This document shows, piece after piece, positions 23,138-35,271 of a stretch of DNA of 64,000 bases. The translations under genes and the position numbers were made by a program. Under the pieces are notes generated by a model, which saw nothing but the letters and a program-made list of their open reading frames with translations, ran no database searches and was not told the DNA's origin. This stretch comes from Castanea sativa (taxonomy: Eukaryota > Streptophyta > Magnoliopsida > Fagales > Fagaceae). Each line of letters begins with the position of its first letter. The stretch's first letter is position 1. The stretch spans positions 1,155,501 to 1,219,500 of the forward strand of contig NC_134016.1 in NCBI RefSeq assembly GCF_040712315.1, given 5' to 3'.

Positions 23138-26100
23138 TTTTTTTTGAAGCAAAACATTTCATTCATTTAATTAGTAAAATTTGCATCTTGATACAAAGCT
23201 TCCCTAACTATTGGAGGTAATTCTTCCATCCAATACATGTCATCTATAATATTTCTTGCATATTGAGCTAACACATGAGCCACCCTATTTCCCCTTCTGC
23301 TAGTAAATTCTATACTCACCCAATGTAGTCCTCTAATCATGTGTTGAATATCCCCTATCACATTTCCAAGCATTGACTGATCTTCCCTCCCCTTCAATGA
23401 CCAACTCAGAGAAGCCAGCATCCATTGCAAACTCAATTGCCTTTCTACACGCAAGCAACTCGGCTTCCTCATTGCAAAAAACCTCTGGCCCCTTGGCTAC
23501 CGTGGCTGCCATTACCTCCCCTTAATCATTTCTTATGACTGCTTTGAAACCCAATTTGTCTAAGCCCAAAACAAAGCTGCATCAAAATTAAGTTTGAATT
23601 CCAAATTTGGAGGGGGCTTCTAGGTATCCCGACTGACTTGCATCACCGGTTCTGCTGTCATCTGATCACATGCAATCCAAAATTCCTCCAAATAATCCAA
23701 TGCACTTTTTTTCAACCAGTTCGGGTCATGATACTTTCCACCATGAAGAAACCTATTTCTCTGATTCTAGATAAACCATGCTTGGACCAACACCACCTCT
23801 AGTTCCTATAAATCAACCCAATCCAACACCACCTCTAGTTCCTGTAAATCAATCATACCCGTAATACCTTTTTGCATAATTTTCAAGCTCCTGGCTGAAA
23901 CATCCTGAGCCACATCACATTCCCATAACACATGGATAGCTATCTCTGGGAACCTTATACAAATTGGACATGCTGCATCATTTATAATCCTTCGCTTTGT
24001 CAGGTTCATCTTTGTTGGCAAGATTTCATTACAAGCTCTCCAACCAAACACTTTGATTTTATTTGGAATTCGAAGCTTCCAAATAGCAGCCCAAACTCTT
24101 TTTCCAGCAGACCCTTGAACTCTCGGCCACATTTCCTCCCCTCATCACCTCCCTCGCTACTTTGTATGTCGATTTGAAATTGAACACCCCCTTCTTATTA
24201 TGCAGCCAGACTATAGAGTCTTCCACATATCTCCTACTTAGTTGGATTCTGCAAATAGGTTCAGCATCTTCCTTCTTGAACATTTCCATAATGAAATCAG
24301 TCCTCCATGAATGCAACTCTTGGTTAATAAGCTCTGCAACTGACACATCCCTAACATCCTCCTTAACCGAATGCAAGATAGCATTTTTTGGATAATTAGG
24401 TACCCATTTATCCCCTAAAACCCGAATGGAGTGGCCACTTCTAACTCTCCAACTACACCCAAACGTCAAGATAGGTAAAGCTGCCATAATGCTCTTCCAC
24501 ACAGAGGAACAATTAGAGGACTCCTTGGCATTAAGAAAATGAGATCTTGGGAAATATCTTGCTTTAAGGCATTGATACACTAAGGAATTAGTATCATGCA
24601 GCAACTTCCACCCTTGCTTAACTAACATAGCTAAATTAAAAGCCCTTAGTTCCCTAAAACCCATTCCTCCATCCTTCTTTAAAAGTGTCAACTTCTCCCA
24701 ATTTCGCCAGTGAATTTTCCGTTCATTACCTACTTGACCTCACCAAAATTTGCAACACATCGCATCTAGTTCATCACAGAGTTTCATGGGGAGTTGAAAT
24801 ATACTCATGGTGTAAGTGGGAATAGATTGAGCTACCGCCTTAATAAGCACTTCTTTACTAGCCTTAGACAGCATCTTACCTTTCCAATCCTGCAATTTTT
24901 TCCATATTCTATCTTTCAAGTATGAAAAAGTATGATATTTAGTTCTCCCTATTAATGTAGGCAGCCCTAAATATGGCTCAAATCTATTTACCTCCTAAAC
25001 CCCCAAAATCCTCAGAATATCTTGCTTTTGACTATCTGAAGTATTACTACTAAAATAGACCGATGACTTCTCCAAATTTATGCACTGTCCTGAAGCATTG
25101 ACATAGGTCTGAAGAATCTCAAAAACGGCCTCCATCTCATTTTGTGTTGCCCTACAAAACACAAGAGAATCATCTGCAAATAATAGATTAGAGACTGTGG
25201 GTGCTCCTTTACAAATGAAAGCTCCATGAATTTTTGCATCATTCTCTATCTTTGCCAAAAGAGATTTAAAACCCTCTGCACACAACAAAAACAAATATGA
25301 TGAAAGAGGGTCTCCTTGACGAATTCCTCGAGATGGAAGCACATTCCCATATGGTTTTCCATTAATTAAGATAGAGAATGATGGAGTGGTAACACAAGTC
25401 ATCACTCTATCAATCCACTTTTCTAGAAAACCCATTTTCTACATTATGCCTTGTAAAAAAGTCATTCCACCCCATCTTAAGCTTTGCTAACATCTAATTT
25501 CAAAGCCAGAGAACCTGTCCTGACTTTCTTCCTGGCATGCATTGTATGCAGTGTCTCATATGCCACTAGAACATTATTTATAATAAGACGACCTGGCACA
25601 AATGCACTCTGAGTGGGGGATATAATATCAGGGAGCACTTGTTTCAACCTGTTTGCAAGGACTTTGGAAATAGTCTTATAAATAACATTACATAGGCTAA
25701 TTGGTCTAACCTCAGACATTTTCTCTGGATTCTTCACTTTAGGAATGAGCACAATATTGGTATGATTTAAAGCAGACAACATAATTCCATCATTTAAGAA
25801 CTCTAACACAGCATTCACAACATCATCACCTACAATATACCAGAATTTTTGATAAAATAGAGCATTCATACCATCAAGGCTAGGAGCCTTTGTTGGTCCC
25901 ATCTAGAACATTGCTACCTTGATCTCATCAGCATTAAAATCCCTGGATAGGATATCCTGCATATCTGGTGTTACTTTGGCCGAAACTATTCAAACACTCC
26001 TCCATTTGATTGCATGAACCTACACAAAATAGATTATCAAAGTAATCAATTGCTACCTTGGCAATATCCTCCACCTTCTCTACCCAATGATCCTGTGAAT

Positions 26101-26343
26101 TTTTAATACCCTTTATATGGTTTTGTCTTCGCCGTTGTGATGCTTTTGAATTAAAGAATTTTGTATTTCTATCCCAATGTTTCAGCTGAGCAACTCTTGA
26201 CCATTGTGCCCAGTAAATCTCCTGTTTTAACAAAAGATCATCCAATTTTTTACTAACCTCCAAATACTCAGCCTTACTTTCATCCATAGTGTCAGCCCTA
26301 TTTAGTCTATCAAGCTGGTTTTGGAGATGTTTAATCTCCTCCA
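23138..26343 (-). mobile_element. 5'-truncated LINE retrotransposon
   Basis: Read on the minus strand, the element runs from 26343 to a terminal A-run at 23145-23136 and is flanked by CTAATT on both sides (23132-23137 and 26344-26349). It contains in order a linker region, reverse transcriptase, a zf-RVT zinc-binding region and an RNase H domain, the order of plant L1-type LINEs. The 5' part with the endonuclease is missing, as is usual after incomplete reverse transcription. The coding part has several stops and frameshifts, so it is dead. Confidence 0.85.
23167..24691 (-). pseudogene. LINE C-terminal part: zf-RVT and RNase H (broken)
   Basis: From 24691 the frame reads GGMGFRELRAFNLAMLVKQG and CLKARYFPRSHFLNAKESSN, the usual region after the LINE palm. 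The zf-RVT part (24132-23806) shows IWKLRIPNKIKVFGWRACNE and CPICIRFPEIAIHVLWECD, with the Cys/His pattern preserved. The RNase H C-terminal part (23472-23167) includes WVSIEFTSRRGNRVAHVLAQ. Frameshifts separate the parts. Confidence 0.8.
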
Positions 26344-26344
26344 C
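24995..26344 (-). pseudogene. LINE reverse transcriptase (broken)
   Basis: The frame from 26344 starts in a coiled-coil-like linker (NQLDRLNRADTMDESKAEYL, then WSRVAQLKHWDRNTKFFNSK). After a frameshift and a TAG at about 25903 come the finger motifs (APSLDGMNALFYQKFW; VRPISLCNVIYKTISKVLAN; TQSAFVPGRLI) and LKLDVSKA. A broken stretch at 25436-25477 follows. The palm then shows SRGIRQGDPLSSYLFLLCAE and the catalytic FADD (LLFADDSLVFCRA). The enzyme would have primed reverse transcription at a nicked target site. At least four lesions separate the pieces. Confidence 0.85.
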
Positions 26345-26349
26345 TAATT

Positions 26350-27070
26350 AATTTAAGTAATCGATACAAATTTTTTTCATGTTTTTATCATTAATGGTAT
26401 TAGTGTTATGTTATTATCTTTTTTTTTTAATAATTAATAAATTATTCATCATAATGGGTTTTAATAAACTCAATTGTTATTTTTTTTTGTTTTTTTTGTT
26501 GAACAAAGACCCTAGGTTCATCAACCTTAACATCAATTTTGTCATCGACCGCTTTTCTATCTAAAAAAAAAAATCAATGTTGTTATTAAATTCTCTTTAT
26601 TTAAGCTTTCACATCACCAAACCTTGCATTTATATCAAACTATTACTAATTAATTATTATGTTTTAATGGTATAGATAAATTCTTATCAAGTATTAATTA
26701 TTTTTGCATAGTAATTTGTAATATATCATACATTATTATATAATGCACTGTGCCAAGTTCTTAATTATATACTCTTTAGGAAAAATGTTTAAATTCTCAT
26801 TAATTAGGGAATTAGGTAAAAAGTTATAAACAAAGTTTCAAGAATTTAGAATTCTACTCTCACTATGGCTCAAGTTAAGTAAATATGAGTTGGTAGATAT
26901 TTAAAATTCTACTCCAACAACAATTCTATTTCAAAATTTTTAGGAATTTCAAAATAAAATTTAAAATTATTTTAATCATATGTGATAATTATGTATTTAA
27001 ATATAACAAACTTTACATGTTTTATGTCATCCTTATTCCAAGTAGCTCAATATATGTTTGCATATTGATA
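26350..27070. other. AT-rich spacer
   Basis: The first about 50 bases continue the duplicated segment interrupted by the LINE (ATCATTAATGGTATTA, also near 2675). No gene seen beyond. Confidence 0.45.
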
Positions 27071-27073
27071 GCT

Positions 27074-27645
27074 TAGGATATATTTGGTAGACCGTAATGG
27101 ACACTATAATATAGTATTTATTCCTATGGTTTAATTATTTGGTTGTGTTTTTTTTAATACAAGATAGAAATTCTGCTCTAACCTAATCTAAGTGTATAAG
27201 TAGTGATTATCACACCAATGGTGCTCGGTGGTAATTTGGTTATGTAAAATTGTTTCTAAAAAAAATTACTCTCTAATAGGGTTGTAATAGTTATTCTTGA
27301 GTAAAATATTTTCAAATTGTTTCAAATTTTTATTTAATTTCAAATAAAAAAATTTCCTTATGCATATAAAAATTATGAAAATAAAAAATCATCAAAAATA
27401 ACCAATCTCCCTCTTAAATTTTAAAAATATTTTTTTAGGAAATATAATTATTTTTGGTTTGGAAATATGATTGTTTGAGTAAAATATTTCCTAAAATATA
27501 TCTTTAGTTTGATCTTGATGTTACAACTCAATACTAAGCTTATGAATAAATTTAGTTATTCCATTACAATACATTCTATTCCCAATAATAAAAATTAGCA
27601 TTCTTATCGTAATCTCCAATTAGTATACTAAACGTGCCCTTAATA
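27074..27645. repeat. possible degenerate hAT-like non-autonomous element
   Basis: The left end has ATTTGGTAGACCGTAATGG. The right end read inward is AAGGGCACGTTTAGTATACT. This TTTGGTA-G-CTGTAATG type of end is common in plant hAT MITEs. The ends are diverged and no clear 8-bp duplication is seen. Confidence 0.3.
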
Positions 27646-27704
27646 TAGATCAAACCCTATTAAAATCTTTAGTGGACCAATAAAGTTTTGATAATTGTTT
27701 TAGA

Positions 27705-27839
27705 ATATATATATATATATATATATATCAATATAGAATTTTTAATTAATTCGTGGAACACATGAATATTCTACTAGTGTGTGTGTGTGTATATTTCAAT
27801 ATAGAATTTTTAATTAATTCATGGAACACATGAATATTC

Positions 27840-27871
<32 letters not shown>

Positions 27872-27872
27872 A
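27705..27872. repeat. 68-bp tandem duplication with AT and GT microsatellites
   Basis: The string CAATATAGAATTTTTAATTA starts at 27729 and again at 27797. Each copy ends in TTCTACTAGTGTGTGTG, and the second GT run (27845-27871) is much longer. An AT run precedes the first copy. Confidence 0.85.
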
Positions 27873-29769
27873 GACGTCATTTGGAAGAGTAAAAGGTTCT
27901 ACCATATGATGCATTTTTTAGAATTCTTTTCATTTCCATCTCACCAACTTTACATTTATGTCAAAATATTACTAATGAATTTTTTTGAATGAGATAATAA
28001 ATTCGTTTAATATCATCTTTTAAATATCTTAGAATAATTATTAATATAAATAAAATTAGAATAGATTTCTTTTGTGTCCAATTTTTTATACTTCCAAAAT
28101 TAACTCAGTTATCTTCTCCAAAAAAGAAGAAGCTATATAGTCGAAAATAATTTAATAGTAAAACAAATTATGGATGTAAATTTAAACTAAAACATTTAAT
28201 ATTTAAAATCCAATTCCATAAAAACTAGGTAAATAAGAAATTTTATGGATATTAAGTTAAATTTAAAATTTTGGAAGTCAATTTCAAATTTCATAAAATT
28301 AGGAAACAAATTTTATACTCGAATAAAAATTACTTGTAATCACGACTTAAAAATGTTACATTTTAATTTTCTAAGATTTATATAAAAAAAATTAATTTAG
28401 GATATGATATTTTTACTCAAATTTAGTTGCATTGAAAATAACTAAAACAAAGTCACACATAAGATAAAAGTAACTATTTTTTTTATGAGAAAGAGAAAAG
28501 CAACATCATATTTTCTTTATTGATAGAATCTATAGTTCTATATACAAACACAATTGTAATAAATATCTATTACTAATTTTTGTAATTATATATTGAAAAA
28601 ATATAATAAATACTTCTTATTAATTACATGAGAAATATCTATTAACAATAATCACCAAAATAAATTATATATACTATATAATTAAAATTGAGCCTAGATT
28701 AACTATCATAATTATATAAAAATCCTATCATAAAATACAGTTAGGTAGTAGATAGATAGATATATAAGGTTTAAGCAAAATAAATAATATAAAATATCAT
28801 TCTTTAGCAATTTATTTCATCAAATAATGGTATATAGTAATGAGAGAGAGAGAGAGAGAGTGGAAAAAAAAACATAAATGATCACTTTTTTAAAAAGAAA
28901 TTAATTAATATTTTTGCTAAAAAAAAGAAATTAATGATTGTTATAATGATATTAAGAAAGCATATGTTCTCAAAAAAAGAAAAAAGAAAAAAAAGAAAGC
29001 ATATGTATCATCTTTTATAGTAGATAATTTATGGTATATATGTAAACCATTTTTGGAAATCTTTTATGAAAAATTGAAAAAGTGACTAACTTTTTATTAC
29101 ATTTTTTTCAATTTTTCATAAAACATTTTTCTAAAATAAATGATTAATGAATGACTTAAAGACATATATTAACCAAACCTATATACTAATTAAGAAGTGG
29201 GGAAAGAGATTAGGAAAGGAAGAACATAGTTGGTAATGACTACAATAATTAAGAGTTGGGGAAAGAGAGATTAAGAAGTGTAGTTAAAACACTTATTAAT
29301 GACTACAATAATTATCAAAATTCAAATTAATACTACATATACAATCACAACCAAAATAAATGTCTATAAATAACTATCATGATTATCACGTTTCATATCT
29401 ATATACAAAATAAAAGAGAGAAATTTTTTCGGATCTTCGTAGTTCAATTAGCACCTCTCTTATTGTAGCTATCGAATTATAAGAAAAAAAGAATCATTTT
29501 TTTAATAGATAAAATAATATTTTATTGAAATTTTGCTGACTAACACTCTAAAAGGTAAGAATTAAAGAGCAATGTTACCAACACAAAAATTTTCAAAATA
29601 TTTTTCACAAAATTTGAGTTGGTAATTTTTTATTAATTCTTATCTAAACCTACCATTGATGTCATTTTGTTTACCAATTACTAACAATCTATCACATTAG
29701 CCAAGTGGAAATTTGTTGTCAAAATTTTAATTTATGTATATACTTTCTCAAAACCAAATGTGCATTCAA
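27873..29769. other. AT-rich spacer upstream of the polygalacturonase gene
   Basis: No gene recognised. A GA microsatellite lies at 28841-28860, and a short foldback AT-rich repeat (complementary GAAAAATTG/CAATTTTTC strings) lies near 29050-29130. Confidence 0.5.
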
Positions 29770-29893
29770 ATGCAATAAATACCCTCTCAAGTTTAAACTC
29801 CCTCAACAGCTAAACTGCCCAAGGCACTTCTTCTCTCTTTGACACACACAAAGTCACAAACACACATTAGTTTCACATCCAAACAAAACCAAA
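29770..29893 (+). promoter_or_regulatory. core promoter and 5' leader of the polygalacturonase gene
   Basis: A weak TATA-like CAATAAATACC lies at about 29774. It is followed by a CT- and CA-rich leader leading to AAAATGGC around the start codon at 29894. No further element can be named. Confidence 0.4.
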
Positions 29894-32800
29894 ATGGCAT
29901 TCCCTGCCATAAGCTGTCTTGTCCTTACACTTCTCTCTATGTTCATTTCCTTAGTGCTATCTGCTCCAACGATATACAATGTAGTGAGTTTTGGAGCCAA
30001 ACCAGATGGGCAAACAGACTCAGCTCAGGCTTTCCTTAGTGCATGGACAAAAGCTTGTGCCTCTATGCAGCCTGCCACTATTTATGTACCAGCAGGAAAG
30101 TTCGCTCTCGGGCAAGTGATTTTTATTGGACCTTGCAGCAACAAAGTTAATGTTATGCTTAATGGGACCCTTGTGGCCCCATCGGACTATACAGTCCTCG
30201 GAAATAAAACATACTGGGTATTGTTTCAGCATGTTGATGGGCTTACAGTATCTGGTAATGGGATTCTTGATGGGCAAGGTACTAGCTTGTGGGCTTGCAA
30301 GGCCTCTGGCAAAAGTTGTCCTTTGGGAGCCACGGTATGTGACTAACGCCACAATAAACAGCGTAAAATTAAGAATATGAGTGTTATTGAACTTTTATTA
30401 TTATTATTATTTTTTTTTGACATTTAGCATGTGTTTGGTATGAGTTTATAAGCTCAGTTTTTAGCTTTATTGTATAGATTTTTAAAACCTCACTTTTTCT
30501 CATGTTTTTTCACATTTTCAAAATTTTTTTAAGATATAAGTATACTTTAGCATATTTTTAACAAAAAGTTTTCAGTTTTAGTTAAATAAGTAGTTTTCAA
30601 ATGAATCCTTAGTAACTTTTTGTTAATTTACTTATTTGTTTTTTGTTTGTAAAAAATATGAATCTACCTGTAGGGCTGTAACCCAATCTGATCTACCTAG
30701 CCCACTTGCAACTCATTTAAGTTGACAAGTTTTTGACCTGAACCCAACCTGACCCAATCTATTTGCCAGGTCTTTATGGTGGTCTTTTAGGTCCTCTGAT
30801 ATCTTGATTTGCTTTCTTTTAACAAAAAGTTTTCAGTTTCAGTTAAATAAGCCGTTTTCAAACAAAACCTTAGTAACTTTTTGTTAATTTACTTATTTAT
30901 TTTTTGTTTGTGAAAAAATATGGATCAACCTGTAAGGGTATAACCTAATCTGATCTACCTAGCCCACTTGCAACCCATTTAAGTTGACAAGTTTTGGACC
31001 TGAACCCAACCTGACCCAATCTATGGTGATCTTTTAGGTCCTAAGATATCTTGATTTGCTCCCTTTTAGTCTTTAAAATAAATTTCCTCTATTTTCTAGG
31101 TAACCAACTGGGACTCGTTTGGATTTTCTAATGGAAAGTGGTGTGCTTTATCATTTGATTTTTGGTTTAGACTATGAACTGTTTTCGTTCTTCCAGGTTT
31201 TGGAGGGGATTTTGGTCACATTTGAAATATTTCAATAATGCCACAATAAACCATTTCTAAGAAAATCACATATAGGACACTTGGAAATAATCTTATGATC
31301 GGGAGGGAAAATTATTGTATACTTTGAGAATATACTCCCTCTCTCTCACAGAGGGATAGATCCCACAAATCATGATATTTATCCCTTTGTGAAAGGGAAG
31401 AAGTATACTCTTGAAGTGTACAATAATCACTTGTTCTGGAGTATAATATTTATTTTTGTGTACAAGTAAACATGCTTAAAAATTTATGGGAATGTCAAAG
31501 GTCAAACAACAAGCTTAAGCTTTTGTTGCTTACATTAACGGGCCATCCCATAAGGTCCACATATTTACTTAAATAGCCCTATATAATCATGTTCATCGTT
31601 AATTTAGAGAATACCGTTAGGTCCAAATAAACCAAGGATAAAAGCTTCTTAAGGTCGAGTCAGTAAGCTTTGTTTGAAGAGTCTCTTTCAGTTCAGGTCT
31701 TAAATCATTTGGCAAAATTTGGGAAGGAGAAAGACAATAGAGCTAAGAGGAGCTTGGCATATAGTTTGATAGGAAGATTAAGCCCACCCCCATCTCCTAC
31801 TGCATTCCCATTTTGGATTCTAGAGTTGGACTCACCATTCTCCTTTCCATTAGTTATTCAAAGATGATCATTTTTTAGATAAATTCCAGATTTTTTGAAG
31901 GGAATCCAAGCAGTAAGCAAAACGTTGTATTGAAGAATCGTAAGGGAAAAAAAAATTGAGATTACATTTGGTTTCCTCTTAGATGAAACTTAGGAGTTAT
32001 GGACTCTTGTAGGCTTATTTCTTTTCTTCCCAAGAATATTCCCATTATAGTCATTTATTGCACATTTTAATACTTTTTAAGTGTATTTTCTATTTTGACT
32101 TAGTTTTTGTGTGAAAGCTCCTTGCTCAATATTGATTTGTAATGTGCCTACGATGTTTGCTAACACTTATTTATGTCTGGCTTGAACTTTTGAATTGAAT
32201 AGCCCTATATAGTCATGTTCATTTTCAATTTTAGAGAAATACTCTATATACTCTTTATTTGTAATTTAAAAAAAAAAACAATAATAATTAGAACATTTTC
32301 TTTTGTGTATGTAAGCAGACATTGGAATTTACCAACTCAAACAACGTTGTAGTTAGTGGATTAACTTCCGTAAACAGCCAGATGTTTCACATTGTCGTCA
32401 ATGCTTGCAATAATGTGAATATGCAAGGTGTCAGGATCATTGCCGCCGGAAATAGCCCAAACACCAATGGCATTCATGTTGAATCATCTTCCAATGTCAC
32501 AATTCTTAACTCTAATATCCAAACTGGTGATGATTGCATCTCAATTGGCCCCGGTACCACTAATTTATGGATTGAAAATGTAGCATGTGGACCTGGACAT
32601 GGAATTAGGTAAAGAAATTTTATTAATTTTTTTATCTATTAAAATATTATGTGACTATAATAAAAATATTATATGGTGATGCCAAATTGGTCATGGGTGT
32701 GATTGGTTGGTGCAGCATTGGGAGTTTAGGCCAAAATCAGCAAGAGGCTGGTGTCCAGAACGTGACAGTTAAAACAACTAATTTTACCGATACACAGAAT

Positions 32801-33541
32801 GGGGTGAGGATTAAGTCTTGGGCAAGGCCTAGTAATGGGTTTGCTAGGAACGTTATTTTCCAACATGTAAATATGATGAATGTCCAAAATCCCATTATAA
32901 TTGATCAAAATTACTGCCCCTCTGGAGGTTGCCCTAATCAGGTACGATATTTTGAAGGATATTTATGCAAATGTTGTTTAAATTTTAAACTATAATATGT
33001 TTTAGTATACTTATGAAAATCCTTAACATATTCAAGAAGATTGCACAATATAGATTCTTGTAAATTTCAGTTTCGTTGGCCCCTGACTTAGACCTTAGAA
33101 ACTATTCATGCACATTAGTTTTGGGCCCTGATTGAACCCCTCTTCTCTGGAAGAAGAAAATTTTTAATTTTTCAGTTTTATCTTTATAATACATCTTTCA
33201 AAATTTAGATAAATAAAAAGTTGTGATGTTAGTTTTTTAATTTTATAGGTTAGAGGTTGCATACTACCACTACTAATAAGTAGAAAATTGATGTGTGAAT
33301 TTTTTTTCCATTTCAACAGGCTTCTGGTGTAAAAATTAGTAATGTGACATACCAAGACATTCATGGAACTTCAGCAACAGAGGTTGCTGTGAATTTAAAT
33401 TGTAGTTCAAGAAACCCATGCTCCATAATAATAATGGAGAGCATAATGCTCACTTACAAGAATCAAGTAGCCAAATCTTCATGTAACCATGCATCTGTCA
33501 CATCTTCTGGTAGTGTTCAACCTGCGATCAATTGCTTATAG
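29894..33541 (+). CDS. polygalacturonase (GH28), exopolygalacturonase-like
   Basis: Four exons join in frame: 29894-30334, 32319-32608, 32716-32941 and 33320-33541, all with GT-AG borders, giving 392 residues. Residues 1-23 are a signal peptide ending VLSA, so the protein should enter the cell wall. The mature part has [19 protein letters not shown] and then the parallel beta-helix of GH28 enzymes, which cut the galacturonan backbone of pectin. Length and lack of a long propeptide fit the exo-acting, pollen-type clade. Conserved motifs seen: SPNTNGIHV (195-197 normally NTD), TGDDC (218-219), GPGHGIS (241 His) and NGVRIKSW (275-277). The Asp of motif I is Asn197; in characterised enzymes it is one of three catalytic aspartates, so activity may be reduced or lost. 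C-terminal Cys residues are present ([20 protein letters not shown]). It is otherwise intact and is the only gene here I judge likely to make protein. Confidence 0.9.
30561..31082. repeat. 261-bp tandem duplication in intron 1
   Basis: The string ACAAAAAGTTTTCAGTTT starts at 30561 and again at 30822. The following bases, including TGATCTACCTAGCCCACTTG and CCTGAACCCAACCTGACCCA, are repeated with a few differences. Intron 1 (30335-32318) is long partly because of this. Confidence 0.85.
31311..31427. repeat. hairpin MITE in intron 1
   Basis: The left arm begins ATTATTGTATACTTTGAGAA. The right arm, read inward, begins ATTATTGTACACTTCAAGAG. Arms of about 50 bases pair with few mismatches around a short loop, which is the form of a small foldback MITE. 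Confidence 0.75.
31428..32318. other. rest of intron 1 of the polygalacturonase gene
   Basis: No exon or complete repeat seen. The segment near 32210-32280 (TTAGAGAAATACTCTATATA) recurs downstream of the gene at about 33865-33915. Confidence 0.5.
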
Positions 33542-33590
33542 AGCAAGGGAGTCAATTTTGCATTAAAGACAATTTTGGTTTTGTCAAAGA

Positions 33591-33596
33591 AATAAA
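33591..33596 (+). terminator. polyadenylation signal of the polygalacturonase gene
   Basis: AATAAA occurs 50 bases after the stop codon, followed by a T-rich stretch. It is the nearest canonical signal. Confidence 0.55.
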
Positions 33597-33984
33597 ATAT
33601 TTTAGTCTTGGTTAATAGCAGTGTACTATTTCAAAGTTAGAGCTATTTATATACATACATACATACATATTTATATGTTTGTATGTATTTACTTAGTTAT
33701 ATGTTTACAAACATATAATTTAAATCTTCAAATTTCATATGACCAAATATTTAACTAAATACATTAACCCAATGTATTAGTTCAAATTACATGTTGCTTA
33801 ATTAAACTTTTTTTGCTTGCACTAATGGTTCATCTTTAATTCTTCTGGAAAAAAAATGCTAATCGTTAATTTAGAGAAATTCTCCATATATACTTTATTT
33901 GTAATTTTTAAAACACAATATTGAGTCTATTGGAGAAACCCATTATGCCTTTCAAGCTAAGTATAGAAGAAACCTCAAGGCACA
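33597..33984. other. spacer after the polygalacturonase gene
   Basis: AT-rich, with a CATA microsatellite near 33650-33668. No gene seen. Confidence 0.5.
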
Positions 33985-34064
33985 TTTTTCAAGAATTTTG
34001 GTCAATCCCAGAGGGCCAGAAGATATCAACGAAATATTACCTTCTATAGAAATGCTCTCGCTTA

Positions 34065-35085
34065 GAGCAACCACATCAGTCCCTTTAAAGTCTTCTATAA
34101 TACAAAAAAACCTCCATTTTACACATTTTGGTATAAAAAAAAAACTCCTACATCAGTGGGTGTAAAACTTTCTAAAATGGTGCAAATCTATCCACGAGCT
34201 ACAGTAACCGTGTAAATTTACACGGCTATTGTAGCTCGTTCATACATTATTTTGTTGATTTCCATTCGCTCCTTTTTTTCTCTCTCTTCTCCATGCTCAT
34301 CAAACTCAGTCTCTTCTCATCTTCTTCTTTTTCCTCAAATGCACACAAACACACCCACACAAAAATACATCCACACAAACAAATCAACACAAAGAATCAA
34401 CACAGAGATACACTTGCTCAAAAAAAAAATAGAGATACACAAACACAGATCGGTGCTTGACTGGATCGGATCGGAGCTCGTGGATCGGAACTTGGATCGG
34501 AGCTCGAAACTCGTGGATCGTGTATTGGATCGGATCGGATCGGAGCTCGTGGATCGAAGCTCGATGATTGTTGATTAGAGCTGGGGAGAGTTGATTGAGA
34601 GGGAGAGATCGTGGATCGGAGCTCGTGGATCGGAACTTGGATCGGAGCTCGAAGCTCGTGGATCGTGGATTGGATCGGATCGGAGCTCGATGATTGTTGA
34701 TTAGAGCTAGGGAGAGTTAATTGAGAGGGAGAGATCGTGGATCGTAGCTCGGTGATTGTTGATCAAAGTTGGGGAGAGTTGATCGAGAGGGAGAGTGGGG
34801 TATAGAGAGGGATAGTGAGAGTTGAACGAGAGGGAGAGATGGGTATAGAGAGAGAGCAACAAATCAGATATGGGTAAAGAGAGAGAGAAAGAAAGAGAGC
34901 GTGCGTATATAGGTAGTTGAGAGATATAATAAAAAATGTGAGGAAATTGATTATTTAATTAAAAGAGGGGATAGAATAGATGAACGGATGTGGGGGGTTT
35001 TGTAAAAATAGATGTGTAAAATAGAAAAAGTAGGTTTTTAGTGTAAAAATAGATGTGTAAAATAGAGGGACTGATGTGGTTGCTC
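34065..35085. mobile_element. 1-kb PIF/Harbinger-type MITE in copy C
   Basis: Ends are GAGCAACCACATCAGTCC and its reverse complement. TTA lies outside both ends (34062-34064 and 35086-35088). A 3-bp TTA duplication is the mark of the PIF/Harbinger group. No transposase is encoded. A related 402-bp element with TAA duplication is at 53747-54148, sharing an internal AAAATAGAAAAAGTAGGTTT. Confidence 0.85.
34440..34760. repeat. GATCGGAGCTCG repeats inside the MITE
   Basis: The string GATCGGAGCTCG and close variants occur many times in about 300 bases. Larger blocks ending in TTGTTGATTAGAGCT are also repeated (34560 and 34695). Confidence 0.85.
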
Positions 35086-35271
35086 TTATTGCTCTATTAT
35101 GGAGATCCTGCAACTTGAAAACAATAGGCTTAAGGGTCAAATCCCTTAGCAACTCGGCCAGCTCGTACAGCTAAGAATTTTTAATGTTGCTAACAATTTC
35201 TTGTCAGGGCCAGTACCAGACTTTGTTAGCGTGGATATGAATACAATCACGCCCGAGAACTATATGTCAAT

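Noticed and set aside
29430..29490. tRNA-like box (GTAGTTCAATTAGCACCTCT) followed by an A-run
   Set aside because: Could be a SINE scrap, but a second promoter box, ends and target duplications were not found.
31670..31867. Open frame in polygalacturonase intron 1
   Set aside because: No splice signals joining it to the gene, no recognisable family, and low information content.
34252..34578. 108-codon open frame with VDR-DRIGSELVD-type repeats
   Set aside because: It reads through the GATCGGAGCTCG repeats of a MITE; repeat-driven.
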